34,469 nucleotides of DNA from Acetobacteraceae bacterium. Its GTDB lineage: Bacteria > Pseudomonadota > Alphaproteobacteria > Acetobacterales > Acetobacteraceae. The stretch spans positions 1-34,469 of the forward strand of contig PLSD01000036.1 of the NCBI GenBank assembly GCA_003164135.1, in the 5' to 3' direction. The notes below the pieces were generated by a model. It made no database searches. It saw only the letters and a list, made by a program, of their open reading frames with translations, and was not told the origin of the DNA. Of the stretch, positions 8,181 to 16,749 are shown one piece after another. Position 1 is the first letter of the stretch; each line of letters begins with the position of its first letter. The position numbers and the translations under genes were made by a program.

Positions 8181-8215
8181 CCACGCCCGGCCCATCTCCG
8201 CTGGCCTGGGCGTGG
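8181..8215. terminator. Hairpin between convergent genes
   Basis: CCACGCCC (8181-8188) pairs with GGGCGTGG (8208-8215), with a partly paired interior. It sits in the 66-bp gap between the Cache gene and the leftward oxidoreductase gene. Neither side has a strong T-run, so it is a plausible but not classic bidirectional terminator. Confidence 0.45.
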
Positions 8216-8237
8216 GCACGGCTTATCCGCCCCCAAC

Positions 8238-9215
8238 CTACCCCCGCGGTATCAACCCGCTCGCCTCGGCAACCGCCCGGCTCCGCGCAATCGCCTCGCT
8301 CACCGCCAGCGCCGCCGCCAGCGCCCGAGTGCCCGCCTGCGCATCCACCAGCACCGGCGCGCCATCCAGCACCGAGGCAAAAAACGCCTCATGCTCGGCC
8401 AGCAGCGCGTCATGGTCCTGCCAGCCCGCCTGCTCCACGCCAAATTCCTCGAACCCCGGCAGCTTCATCCCAATCCCGCGCCCCACCAGGGTGAGTTTGC
8501 GCGCGGCAAAATCCACCGTCAGATACCCGGTCTGCGAAAATATCCGCATCTTCCGCTCGGTCTTCAACGAAATCCGGCTCGCCGTAATCGTCGCCACCGC
8601 GCCGTTCTCAAACCGTATCCGCGCATTGGCGATGTCATCATGCTCGCTCGCCACCGGCGCGCCCACGGCATCCACGCTCGCCACCGGCGAATCGGTCAGC
8701 GCCAGAATCAGGTCCAAATCATGGATCATCAAATCCAGAATCACCGACACATCCGTCCCGCGCGGCTTGAACGGCGCAATCCGCACCGCCTCAATATACA
8801 GCGGCTTGCCCATCCGCGCAGAGAGCGCCCCATGCGCCGCGGAAAACCGCTCCAAATGCCCCACCTGCAACACCAGCCCGGCCCCGCGCGCCAATGCCCC
8901 CAACTCGGCGGCCTGCTCCAGCGTCGCCGCAATCGGCTTTTCCACCAGCACATGCTTGCCCGCGCGCAAGGCTTTTGCAGCTAAATCAAAGTGATACTCA
9001 GCAGGCGCCGCAATAATCACCGCCTGCGCCAACTCCAAAATCTCGTCCACGCTCTTCACCGGGCAGCCCGCTTCCCACGCCACGGTCTTCGCCCGCTCCG
9101 GGTTGGCATCAGCCAGCCCCACCAACTTGGCCCGCTTCGCCCCGGCCAGTTTCAACGCATGGTAGCGGCCAAAATGCCCCGCCCCGATCAGCCCAACGTT
9201 CAAGCGTTCACTCAT
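8238..9215 (-). CDS. Gfo/Idh/MocA family NAD(P)-dependent oxidoreductase
   Basis: 325 residues from the ATG at 9215 (MSERLNVGLIGAG); an upstream in-frame start at 9251 adds an unlikely MRATPAGDTTFC. The Rossmann fingerprint GLIGAGHFG is at residues 8-16. The family EKP motif (VLVEKPIA) is at 92-94. The C-terminal substrate domain has GHLERFSAAH, a conserved DLMIHDLDLI (His as likely acid-base residue) and an ARIRFENGAVATITASR strand. These enzymes oxidise or reduce hydroxyl groups of sugars, inositols or related compounds; the substrate here cannot be named. Divergent from secD with about 85 bp between starts. No nearby sugar transporter or isomerase is visible to narrow its role. Confidence 0.88.
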   Translation of the reverse strand: MSERLNVGLIGAGHFGRYHALKLAGAKRAKLVGLADANPERAKTVAWEAGCPVKSVDEILELAQAVIIAAPAEYHFDLAAKALRAGKHVLVEKPIAATLEQAAELGALARGAGLVLQVGHLERFSAAHGALSARMGKPLYIEAVRIAPFKPRGTDVSVILDLMIHDLDLILALTDSPVASVDAVGAPVASEHDDIANARIRFENGAVATITASRISLKTERKMRIFSQTGYLTVDFAARKLTLVGRGIGMKLPGFEEFGVEQAGWQDHDALLAEHEAFFASVLDGAPVLVDAQAGTRALAAALAVSEAIARSRAVAEASGLIPRG

Positions 9216-9300
9216 GCAAAACGTGGTATCGCCGGCCGGGGTTGCGCGCAACCGGGAGCAACGTCATACCCCCTGCGATAAAAGGATTTTCGGACCAGAA

Positions 9301-10881
9301 ATGCTGTATTTTACCCGCGCCAAGACTTATGGAATTCTGCTCCTCTGCGCGCTCGGCGTATTGCTGAGCCTGCCCAACCTATGGCCCCGCCCGGCCTTCC
9401 TCCCCAGCTTCGTGCCCTGGAGCCAGGTGCACCTGGGCCTGGATCTGCGCGGCGGCAGCTATCTGCTGCTGCAAATTGACTTCGACGCCGTCGAAAAACA
9501 GGACCTGAACGGCCTGGTCGACCAGACCCGCCAAACCATGCGCACCGCCGGCCTCGGCTACACCGGCCTGCACGCGAACATTCCCAACCACCAGGTCGTC
9601 CTGCACATTCTCAACGAGTCGGACACCCCGGCCGTCATGGCGGCACTCAACAAGCTCGTCACCTACGCCCCCAACGCCAGCTCCCCCAACGTCGCCATCG
9701 CCCAGGCGCCGGACGGAAGCATCACCATCAGCATCCCGCACCAGACCCTCATCGCCCGCGAAGCCCAGGCCGTTGCACAATCCATCACCATCATCCAGCG
9801 CCGTATTGACGGCTCAGGCGTGCTCAACCCCACCATCGCCCGCCAGGGCACTGACGAGATCGTCGTCCAGCTCCCCGGCGTCTCCGACCCGGACCGCGTG
9901 AAAACCCTCATCGGCACCACCGCACACATGACCTTCCAAATGGTCGACTCCAACGCCACGCCCGGCGCCATCGCCCCCCTGGGCGACACGCAACTCCCCA
10001 TGGCCGGCAACCCGCAGCAGAGCATGGACGTGTTCTCCTCCGTCGCGGTCGACGGCGCCGACCTCAACAACGCCCAGGCCTCCACCGACCCGCAAAGCGG
10101 CCAATGGGTGGTCAATTTCTCCCTCAACTCCGTCGGCGCGCGTGAGTTCGGCGACGTCACCACCGCTAACGTCGGCAAACTCTTCGCCATCATCCTCGAC
10201 GGCAAAATCATCGAGGCTCCGGTCATCCGCGAGCCCATCACCGGCGGCTCTGGCCAGATTTCCGGCAATTTCACCCCACAATCGGCGACTGACCTGGCGC
10301 TCCTGCTGCGCGCCGGCGCCCTGCCCGCCCCGCTCAACATCGTCGAGGAACAAAGTGTGGGCCCCGAACTTGGCGCCGACGCCATCCGCGACGGCGCCCT
10401 CTCGCTGGCCGCCGGCTTCGTCTTCGTGCTCGCCTTCATGGCGGTGTTCTACGGCCTGTTCGGCTGGTTCGCGAACGCCGCCCTGGTGATGAACCTCGTC
10501 ATCATGCTCGCCATCCTCTCCTTCATGGGTGCCACCCTCACCCTGCCCGGCATGGCCGGCATCCTGCTCACCCTGGGCATGGCGGTGGACGCCAACGTGC
10601 TCATCAACGAGCGCGTGCGCGAGGAAGTAAAATCCGGCCGCAAGCCCCTGGCAGCACTTGAGGCCGGCTACAAACGCGCCTACGGCACCATTATCGACAG
10701 TAACGTGACCACCCTGCTCGCCCACGTCACCCTGTTCATCTTCGGCTCCCCCCCGGTGCGCGGCTTCGCCGTCACCATCTGCGTGGGCATCATCACCACC
10801 ATGTTCACCGCCACCGTGCTGGTGCGCCTCATCACCTCGCGCTGGTACATCTCGCGCCGCCCGGCCTCCTTGCCGGTTTAA
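9301..10881 (+). CDS. secD: Protein translocase subunit SecD
   Basis: 526 residues starting at the ATG at 9301; an AAAGGA lies 14 bases upstream. The N-terminal membrane segment is followed by the conserved HLGLDLRGGSYLLL (residues 45-57). The large periplasmic P1 region has IIQRRIDGSGVLNPTIARQGTDEIVVQLPG. The second half holds the P4-like GREFGDVTTANVGK-type region, ISGNFT..SATDLALLLRAGALPAPL and six C-terminal membrane helices, including GMAVDANVLINERVREE, the conserved motif of RND-type proton-driven proteins. SecD with SecF uses the proton motive force to pull exported proteins out of the SecYEG channel. secF follows 12 bp downstream. No yajC gene precedes it here, unlike the common yajC-secD-secF order. 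Confidence 0.97.
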   Translation: MLYFTRAKTYGILLLCALGVLLSLPNLWPRPAFLPSFVPWSQVHLGLDLRGGSYLLLQIDFDAVEKQDLNGLVDQTRQTMRTAGLGYTGLHANIPNHQVVLHILNESDTPAVMAALNKLVTYAPNASSPNVAIAQAPDGSITISIPHQTLIAREAQAVAQSITIIQRRIDGSGVLNPTIARQGTDEIVVQLPGVSDPDRVKTLIGTTAHMTFQMVDSNATPGAIAPLGDTQLPMAGNPQQSMDVFSSVAVDGADLNNAQASTDPQSGQWVVNFSLNSVGAREFGDVTTANVGKLFAIILDGKIIEAPVIREPITGGSGQISGNFTPQSATDLALLLRAGALPAPLNIVEEQSVGPELGADAIRDGALSLAAGFVFVLAFMAVFYGLFGWFANAALVMNLVIMLAILSFMGATLTLPGMAGILLTLGMAVDANVLINERVREEVKSGRKPLAALEAGYKRAYGTIIDSNVTTLLAHVTLFIFGSPPVRGFAVTICVGIITTMFTATVLVRLITSRWYISRRPASLPV

Positions 10882-10893
10882 GGGAGCAAACAA

Positions 10894-11838
10894 ATGCTTA
10901 TGAAACCAATGCTCCGCTTCGTCCCGGACGGCACCAAAATCCGCTTCATGAACGGCCGCTTCGCCGGCCTCATCGTCTCGGCCGTGCTCTCCTCCGCCTC
11001 CATCTTCCTGTTCTTCTACCCCGGCCTCAACCTCGGCCTGGACTTCAAGGGCGGCGTCGTGCTGCAGGTGGAAACCCCGCAAGCCGCCAACTTCCCCGCC
11101 TTGCGCGCCGCCCTCGCCCAGGCCGGCCTGTCGGGCGCCTCGCTGCAAAGCTTCGGCTCCGGCGGCACCGGCGTGCTCATCAGCCTGGAGAGCAAAGCCA
11201 ACGCCGCCGCCACGCAAACCTCCATCACCGAGGCGCAAACCGCCCTCGCCAGCGCCGCCCCCGGTTCCAAAATCCTCAGCACCCAGGCCATCGGCGCCTC
11301 AGTCTCTGCCCAACTCTTCGCCCAAGGGCTCGAAGCCCTGGGCCTCAGCTTCGTGATGATCCTGGCCTACATCTGGTTCCGCTTCGAATGGCAATTCGCC
11401 GTCGGCGCCGTCACCACGCTCATCCTCGACACCACCAAAACCATCGGCTTCATGGTCATCACCCGCATCCCGTTCGACCTCGTGACCATCGCCGCCATCC
11501 TCACCATCATCGGCTACTCCACCAACGACAAAGTGGTGGTCTACGACCGCGTGCGCGAAAACCTCCGCAAATACAAAACCATGCCGCTGCGCAACCTCAT
11601 TGACCAATCAATCAACGAGACCCTGAACCGCACCCTCGGGACCTCCGGCACCGTCTTCCTCGCCGCCTTGCCGCTGGCTTTGTTCGGCGGCTCGGCGCTC
11701 TCCGGCTTCGCCTGGATCATGCTGTTCGGCATCGTGGTCGGCACCTCGTCCTCCATCTTCATCGCCGCCCCCATCCTGCTCTTCCTCGGCGAGCACCGCC
11801 TCCGCCGCAGCGGCACCCTGCCCAAACCCAACAAGTAG
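10894..11838 (+). CDS. secF: Protein translocase subunit SecF
   Basis: 314 residues; the ATG at 10894 has GGGAG eight bases upstream, and a second ATG two codons in is possible. The N-terminal helix leads to LGLDFKGGVVLQV, the SecF counterpart of the SecD loop. The C-terminal domain holds five further membrane helices with the conserved ILTIIGYSTNDKVVVYDRVREN and the NETLNRTLGTS segment. It forms the SecDF complex in the inner membrane. Cotranscribed with secD. Downstream lies a REP-like palindrome (11873-11895) and no classic terminator. Confidence 0.97.
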   Translation: MLMKPMLRFVPDGTKIRFMNGRFAGLIVSAVLSSASIFLFFYPGLNLGLDFKGGVVLQVETPQAANFPALRAALAQAGLSGASLQSFGSGGTGVLISLESKANAAATQTSITEAQTALASAAPGSKILSTQAIGASVSAQLFAQGLEALGLSFVMILAYIWFRFEWQFAVGAVTTLILDTTKTIGFMVITRIPFDLVTIAAILTIIGYSTNDKVVVYDRVRENLRKYKTMPLRNLIDQSINETLNRTLGTSGTVFLAALPLALFGGSALSGFAWIMLFGIVVGTSSSIFIAAPILLFLGEHRLRRSGTLPKPNK

Positions 11839-11872
11839 CAGCACCTCTCCCCAACACCACCCCCGCCCCCAT

Positions 11873-11904
11873 CGTCATGCCAGCGCAGGCTGGCATCTCC
11901 CCCG
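11873..11904. repeat. REP-like palindrome, copy A
   Basis: Contains CGTCATGCCAGC followed by a GCAG loop and GCTGGCATCTC; the 7-bp arms TGCCAGC/GCTGGCA pair perfectly. The same 'CGTCATGCCAGCGC.GGCTG.CATCTC' unit recurs at 22566-22590, so it is a dispersed intergenic repeat and not a gene-specific terminator. Confidence 0.75.
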
Positions 11905-12075
11905 CCCGCGCCACAACGCAGCGCGGCACAACCCGTTTGTTTTCCGCCCGCCTAACCATTCCTTAATTAACGGCAACATCACAAAAATTCGTGTGAATTC
12001 ACTCGTATTGTTTCCGTTAACTTGCTATTAACTTAATATAAACAATTTTTTCTATTAGGTTGTAATTTTTAGACA

Positions 12076-12825
12076 ATGTACGATGCAATCCCCGATCAGG
12101 CGCTCATGGCGTCGATCCGCATCTTCTACCAGCCAATCATCCGGCTGGCGGATCTACGCCCGGATTACGTCGAAGTCCTCGCCCGCACCGCCGACACCAA
12201 CGGCACCGTCAACGGCGCCGAAACCGTCGTTGAAGCCATGACCGGGCCGGAGCGTTCCATGTGTCTCACCGCCTGCATCATGCAGCGCGCGCTCGATGAA
12301 TACACCGCCCGTGGTTTCGCCGCGCACAACCTCTGCATCGCCATCAACCTGCCGCTGGACGCCATGCTCCACCCCGAGCTGGTCACCCGTATCGAGCGGA
12401 TCCGGGCCAGGTCCGGCCTGCCCCAGCAAAACATCCGCTTTGAGCTAACCGAGCGCCACCCGGTCCACGACCTCCAAGCCGCATGCACCGTCATCACCGC
12501 CCTGCGCGCCGCCGGCTACGGCCTGGCGCTGGACGACATCACCCCCAACATGCCCTATCTTCCCGCCCTCATGGACATGCCAATCCGCGCCATCAAGCTC
12601 GACCGCAGCGTTGTCATCAGCGATCACTCCTCAGACCACGACTTCATCCGCGACATGGTGGCCCAGGCCACCGCAAACGGTCAGGACATTATCGCCGAGG
12701 GCATCGAAACCACCGAACTGCGCGACAATTTGCGCGCCCGCGGCGTCACCCACGGCCAAGGCTTCCTCTTCTCCCGCCCGCTCCCGGCAGACGGGCTGCA
12801 AGCCTACCTCGCCGCCTCTACCTAA
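12076..12825 (+). CDS. EAL domain protein with altered loop 6 (putative c-di-GMP phosphodiesterase or binder)
   Basis: 249 residues, a nearly bare EAL domain with no GGDEF, PAS or membrane part. Start at 12076 (MYDAIPDQAL); no clear ribosome site, and the ATG at 12106 (MASIRIFYQP) is an alternative. Conserved positions seen: E33 (EVL in place of EAL), N90 (INLP), E122 in FELTE, D152-D153, K173 in IKLDR, E207 in EGIET and Q227 in GQGFLFSRPLP. These are the metal and catalytic positions of active phosphodiesterases. Loop 6, normally DDFGTGYSSL, reads DDITPNMPYL, which lacks the conserved glycines, so activity or dimer regulation may differ. Cytoplasmic; it would lower c-di-GMP if active. The last eight bases overlap the convergent Hint gene. 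Upstream DNA (about 11940-12075) is markedly AT-rich. Confidence 0.88.
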   Translation: MYDAIPDQALMASIRIFYQPIIRLADLRPDYVEVLARTADTNGTVNGAETVVEAMTGPERSMCLTACIMQRALDEYTARGFAAHNLCIAINLPLDAMLHPELVTRIERIRARSGLPQQNIRFELTERHPVHDLQAACTVITALRAAGYGLALDDITPNMPYLPALMDMPIRAIKLDRSVVISDHSSDHDFIRDMVAQATANGQDIIAEGIETTELRDNLRARGVTHGQGFLFSRPLPADGLQAYLAAST

Positions 12826-13996
12826 ACGCCAGCTTAATCCCGACCTGCCGCGCCGCAATTTTCCGGCGAACCTCCGCCAGCACCGGCCCACCCAGACATA
12901 ACGGCGCACATCCCTCCGCCTCCCGGCGCTGCTGCATCTCCGCCGGATGCGCAATCACGCTTTCATCCGCATTATCAAAAATCCCCCGGTGCCCGGTATC
13001 GAGATACGTCTCCACCGGCGTCCCCTCGGCAAAAATCACATCATGCTTCGCCAGCTCCACATGATAATAAATCACTCGCTCAGCCGCGTTGTCCTGCCGA
13101 ATCGAGTTCCAGTTCAACAATTCCTTCGCCGGCACCAGCACGCCATCCAGCAGCAACGCATGGTCGGGCGACACCACCAGCCTGCGCACCGGCACGCCAT
13201 CCCCCAGCGCATCCGCCTCAATCACCACCGGCCGCACCGTCTCCGGGCGCACCTGCGCCACAATATCCACCGTCCGCCGCCCGATCCACACCACCGGCTG
13301 CTCCTCGCCGGCATGGGTAATCAGCACATCCCCCACCGCCAGCGCCTCCACGGCCACCTCGCCGCCCACCGTCAAAATCCGTGTCCCGGCGGCAAAGCAC
13401 GGGTTTATCGCCACGTTGGTGGCAAAAATCGCATCCACAAACGGCGTATTGCTGTTCGGATTGGTCCGCTCGCCAAAACTTATATCCAGCGTCGCCCCGT
13501 CCGCGCTGGCCGCCGTGCCAAACAGCGCACTCGCCACCTCGCCGATCACCAGCTCCTGCCCCGCATCCAGCGTAAACGGATTAATGAACGTCAACCCGTT
13601 CACAATCCCGCCCGGCAGCACCTCTATATGCCCGCCGCTCTGCGCTGCCTCGGTAATATCCCCCACCAGCCCGGCATAATCCGGGTTCGCGGTGCCGCCC
13701 ACAAACAGCTCGGCAAACAAATCCTTCACCGCCTGAATGGTAATCTGGTCCCCCGGAATCCCATAAGACCCCGGCTGAAAATTCAGAATCCCGCCGCCGA
13801 TATTCGCGCCATAGCCGGTAATGCTCCCAGCCGTTATCTGCGTGGTAATGTTGAACGCGCTGCCCTGCGCATTATCGGTGAGAATCAGCACCCCGCCCAC
13901 CGTCCCGCCTTCATTCAGGAAGTCGACATTCGTGCCGTTGGTGAGCGGCGACGACAATACGTAGGTGCCGCTCGAAGTAATACTAACGTTGGTCAT
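12818..13996 (-). CDS. Hint-domain (Hedgehog/intein-type self-processing) protein
   Basis: 392 residues; ATG at 13996 with AGGAAA upstream. The first about 195 residues are Gly, Thr, Asn and Val rich, with repeated short beta strands, resembling a surface or exported passenger. The Hint module starts at C200 (NPCFAAGTRILT), continues with VEALAVGDVLITHAGEEQPVVWIGRR, and has the block-B-like SPDHALL at 276-282. The C-terminal part has YYHVELAKHDVIFAEGTPVETYLDTG, which matches the Hint_2 type common in Acetobacteraceae and Rhodobacterales proteins. Such proteins are thought to cleave themselves at the cysteine and release or ester-link the N-terminal part. No classical signal peptide, so secretion, if any, would use another route. 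Overlaps the EAL gene's 3' end. Function of the passenger unknown. Confidence 0.85.
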   Translation of the reverse strand: MTNVSITSSGTYVLSSPLTNGTNVDFLNEGGTVGGVLILTDNAQGSAFNITTQITAGSITGYGANIGGGILNFQPGSYGIPGDQITIQAVKDLFAELFVGGTANPDYAGLVGDITEAAQSGGHIEVLPGGIVNGLTFINPFTLDAGQELVIGEVASALFGTAASADGATLDISFGERTNPNSNTPFVDAIFATNVAINPCFAAGTRILTVGGEVAVEALAVGDVLITHAGEEQPVVWIGRRTVDIVAQVRPETVRPVVIEADALGDGVPVRRLVVSPDHALLLDGVLVPAKELLNWNSIRQDNAAERVIYYHVELAKHDVIFAEGTPVETYLDTGHRGIFDNADESVIAHPAEMQQRREAEGCAPLCLGGPVLAEVRRKIAARQVGIKLAFR

Positions 13997-14110
13997 TCAA
14001 TTTCCTGCCGTTACAACGCAGTATCCGGGAATGCTCGGCAGCCTACAACATAAAAGTTGCGCCGTCGCCCCTTCATATTACCTTAGATTGTATTCCAACC
14101 GGTTAACTTC

Positions 14111-14252
14111 GAGTCTGCCTCGAAACTTGCTCTGGTGAGTCAGTCGGCGTGGTTTTCGAGAACCGGCGCGCAGCGTACGTTAAGTACGTGAGCACCGGAA
14201 GCGCAGAAAACCGCGCCGAATGGCCACCAGAGTAGAGTTTTCAAACAGACTC
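14111..14252. repeat. 142-bp nested inverted repeat (MITE- or structured-RNA-like)
   Basis: Outer arms GAGTCTG (14111-14117) and CAGACTC (14246-14252) are perfect. Inside, CTCTGGTG (14130-14137) pairs with CACCAGAG (14225-14232). TCGGCGTGGTTTTC (14144-14157) pairs with 14206-14219 at 13 of 14 positions. An apical hairpin CGTAC-GTTAA-GTACG spans 14174-14188. It begins immediately beyond the mnmA stop codon and lies upstream of the Hint gene. It could be a non-autonomous mobile palindrome, a transcription terminator or a structured RNA. Confidence 0.8.
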
Positions 14253-15299
14253 TTAAACAATAAACCCGCCGCCCAGTATCCGCGACCCATCATAAAACAC
14301 CGCCGCCTGCCCCGGTGCCGCCAACGCCGGCTCCTCCAACAGCAGCACCGCCCCACTACCCTGCGGCGTAATACGCACCGGATGCACCGAATCGCGCGCC
14401 CGCATCTTCACCCCAGCCGAAAAACCCGCTTCCGGTGCATCAATCAGCCAGTTCACATCGCGCAACCGCACCTCAACGCTCTCCACCCGGCGCGGCCCCA
14501 CCACAATCCGCCGCGTCCCCGGCTCAATCTTCTTCACCACCATATGCGCCGCCGCATTCGGCAACCTTTTGGCCTGTCCCACGGTGTAGCGCGCAATGCC
14601 CTGGTGCAACCCCAGCACCGCCCCATCCTCGCCCACAATCTCGCCCTCGGCCAACGCATCCGGGCGGAACTTCTCCACAATCCCGGCATAGGAGCCGCTC
14701 GGCACAAAGCAGATATCCTGACTATCCGCCTTCTCCGCCACCACCAGGCCCATATCCGCGGCAATCGCCCGCACCTCCGCCTTGCTGGCATAATCGCCCA
14801 ACGGAAACCGGCAAAACTCCAACTGGTCGCGCGTGGTCGCCGCCAAAAACCAGCTCTGGTCCCGGCTTTCGTCCACCGCCTTATGCATTTCGGCACCGGC
14901 CGCGCCCTCAAGCCGCCGCACATAATGCCCGGTCGCCATCGCCTCGCCGCCCAAATCGCGCGCCATGCCCAGCAAATCGCCAAATTTCAAATGCTGGTTA
15001 CAGGCAATGCACGGCACCGGCGTCTGCCCGTTGGCATAGCTATCGGCAAACGCCGACATCACACTGTCCCGGAATCTCGCCTCGGCATCCACCACGTAAT
15101 GCGCAATGCCCAGCGTATCGGCCACCCGCTTGGCATCCCGAATATCCTGCCCCGCGCAGCAAGCGCCCTTGCGCCCCACCGCCGCGCCATGGTCGTACAA
15201 CTGCAACGTCACGCCGATCACCTCATGCCCGGCACGCGCCATCAACCCGGCCACCACCGAGCTATCGACCCCCCCAGACATGGCGACCACAACGCGCAT
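14253..15299 (-). CDS. mnmA: tRNA-specific 2-thiouridylase MnmA
   Basis: 348 residues. The ATP-pyrophosphatase P-loop AMSGGVDSS is at residues 6-14. Catalytic cysteines: PCIACN (C97/C100) and SQDICFVPSG (C197), corresponding to the two conserved cysteines of MnmA. TGHY and the KDQSW-like DESRDQSWFL are also present. It installs the 2-thio group on U34 of tRNAs for Glu, Gln and Lys, using sulfur delivered from cysteine desulfurase. The ATG shares one base with the ferredoxin stop (TAATG), so it is translationally coupled to fdx, and upstream iscS supplies the sulfur. Slightly shorter than the E. coli enzyme (about 368). Confidence 0.96.
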   Translation of the reverse strand: MRVVVAMSGGVDSSVVAGLMARAGHEVIGVTLQLYDHGAAVGRKGACCAGQDIRDAKRVADTLGIAHYVVDAEARFRDSVMSAFADSYANGQTPVPCIACNQHLKFGDLLGMARDLGGEAMATGHYVRRLEGAAGAEMHKAVDESRDQSWFLAATTRDQLEFCRFPLGDYASKAEVRAIAADMGLVVAEKADSQDICFVPSGSYAGIVEKFRPDALAEGEIVGEDGAVLGLHQGIARYTVGQAKRLPNAAAHMVVKKIEPGTRRIVVGPRRVESVEVRLRDVNWLIDAPEAGFSAGVKMRARDSVHPVRITPQGSGAVLLLEEPALAAPGQAAVFYDGSRILGGGFIV

Positions 15300-15628
15300 T
15301 AGCCGGCCGCGTTTCGTGTAGCGGCCGGCAGTTTCACCACCAGCCCATCCAGCGCCTCGGAAATCACAATCTGGCAGCCCAGCCGCGAGGTCTTTTCCAG
15401 CCCGAACGCCAAATCCAGCATGTCCTCTTCATCCTCGGTCGGCTTGCTCAGTCTGGCAAACCACGCCGGGTCCACAATCACATGGCAGGTCGAACACGCC
15501 AGCGACCCCTCGCACGCGCCCTCAATATCCACCCCATGCTTATGCGCCACTTCCAGCACGGAAAGCCCGACCGGCGCATCAACCTCGCGCGCAATCCCGT
15601 TGCGCTCAACAAATGTCATTTTCGGCAT
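15299..15628 (-). CDS. fdx: [2Fe-2S] adrenodoxin-type ferredoxin
   Basis: 109 residues from the ATG at 15628, with GAGG seven bases upstream; an in-frame GTG one codon earlier is possible. Cluster cysteines C39, C45, C48 and C85 are spaced CX5CX2CX36C, the adrenodoxin/Isc ferredoxin pattern ([20 protein letters not shown]). It delivers electrons for Fe-S cluster assembly in the cytoplasm. It lies between iscS and mnmA in a leftward cluster, overlapping mnmA by one base, with iscS ending 28 bp upstream. No IscU or HscA/B genes are in the window. Confidence 0.93.
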   Translation of the reverse strand: MPKMTFVERNGIAREVDAPVGLSVLEVAHKHGVDIEGACEGSLACSTCHVIVDPAWFARLSKPTEDEEDMLDLAFGLEKTSRLGCQIVISEALDGLVVKLPAATRNAAG

Positions 15629-15656
15629 CACAAAACCTCAGAAAATCCAGCGCCCT

Positions 15657-16745
15657 TCAAGCGCAACGCGCACGGCCGTGCAAGGCACGCTCGGCCATGG
15701 CCTCATATGCGTTACAGAATGCTGGCACCACGTCCGCGCTCACATTCCACGGCAGCGACACCCGTATCGCCTGCCCCGCCAGCTCCCCGGCGCCCATCGC
15801 CAGCAACACATGGCTCTCCACCACCTTGCCGGACGAACACGCCGCCCCGGCGGAAACCGCGAAGCCAGCCATATCCAGCGCAATCACCTGCATCTGCGCC
15901 TTCACCCCCGGCAGCGCCAAACACATGGTATTCGCCATCCGCGCCGCCCCCGCCCCCATCGCCACGGCGCCGACACCCGCACAAAATGCTTCAATTTCAT
16001 CGCGGTACATTGCAATCTTCACCGCGTCATAAGCCCCGCCCAGCGCCGCCGCCATGCCCGCGATGGCCGGCAACGCAGGCGTCCCGCCACGCCGCCCCAT
16101 CTCCTGCCCGCCGCCGCGCAGATCCGCCTTAATCTCCCGCCCGGCGCTCACCACCAGCGCCCCGGCCCCCATCGGCCCGCCCGCCTTGTGCCCGGAAACA
16201 ACAACACTCGCCGCCCCCATGCCCAGCCAATCCTGCTTGCAACGCCCCACCGCCTGCACCGCATCCACATGCAGCAACGCCCCATGCCGCGCGCACACCG
16301 CCGCCGCCGCCGCAATGTCATGCAGCACTCCCGTTTCGTTATTCGCCGCCATCAAGCACACCAGCGCCCCAGGCTCCGCGATCAGCAATGCCTCCAGCCC
16401 CGCCAAATCCACCGTCCCATCACGCAGCACCGGGATAATCCCAACCCCAGCCACCGCCCCCAGCACGGAATCATGCTCCGTCGCGCCCACCAGAATACGC
16501 TGCCCCTCGCCCAGCGCATGCATCGCCAGCAAATTCGCCTCGGTCGCGCCGGAGCAGAAAATCACATCCGCCGGCTTCGCGTTCAAACACCGCGCCACCG
16601 CATCGCGCGCATCCTCCAGCACCCGCCGCGCCGCCCGCCCCATGGCGTGGATGGCATACGGATTAGCCAACGCCATCGCCGCACGTGTCGCCTCATACGC
16701 CTCCGGCCGCACCGGCTCCGTCGCATTGGCGTCCAGGTAAATCAT
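15657..16745 (-). CDS. iscS: Cysteine desulfurase (IscS/NifS family)
   Basis: 362 residues. Family N-terminus MIYLDANATEP. PLP-binding lysine K187 sits in SGHKAGGPMGAGAL; H91 in ATEHDSV and the LLHVDAVQAVG aspartate (D161) complete the cofactor site. The persulfide-forming cysteine C303 is in SAGAACSSGK, on the longer mobile loop of group I enzymes. It turns cysteine into alanine and bound persulfide for Fe-S clusters and for MnmA. Slightly shorter than E. coli IscS (404). Sits five bases downstream of cysE and upstream of fdx and mnmA, so cysteine synthesis, desulfuration and tRNA thiolation are grouped. Confidence 0.94.
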   Translation of the reverse strand: MIYLDANATEPVRPEAYEATRAAMALANPYAIHAMGRAARRVLEDARDAVARCLNAKPADVIFCSGATEANLLAMHALGEGQRILVGATEHDSVLGAVAGVGIIPVLRDGTVDLAGLEALLIAEPGALVCLMAANNETGVLHDIAAAAAVCARHGALLHVDAVQAVGRCKQDWLGMGAASVVVSGHKAGGPMGAGALVVSAGREIKADLRGGGQEMGRRGGTPALPAIAGMAAALGGAYDAVKIAMYRDEIEAFCAGVGAVAMGAGAARMANTMCLALPGVKAQMQVIALDMAGFAVSAGAACSSGKVVESHVLLAMGAGELAGQAIRVSLPWNVSADVVPAFCNAYEAMAERALHGRARCA

Positions 16746-16749
16746 GGCC

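Noticed and set aside
9814..11238. 474-codon frame antisense to secD/secF
   Set aside because: Opposite strand of clearly identified secD and secF; Glu/Gly/His/Val-rich composition is what GC-rich antisense frames give.
12947..14053. 368-codon plus-strand frame over the Hint gene
   Set aside because: His/Arg/Pro-rich antisense shadow; the minus strand carries recognisable Hint motifs and a ribosome site.
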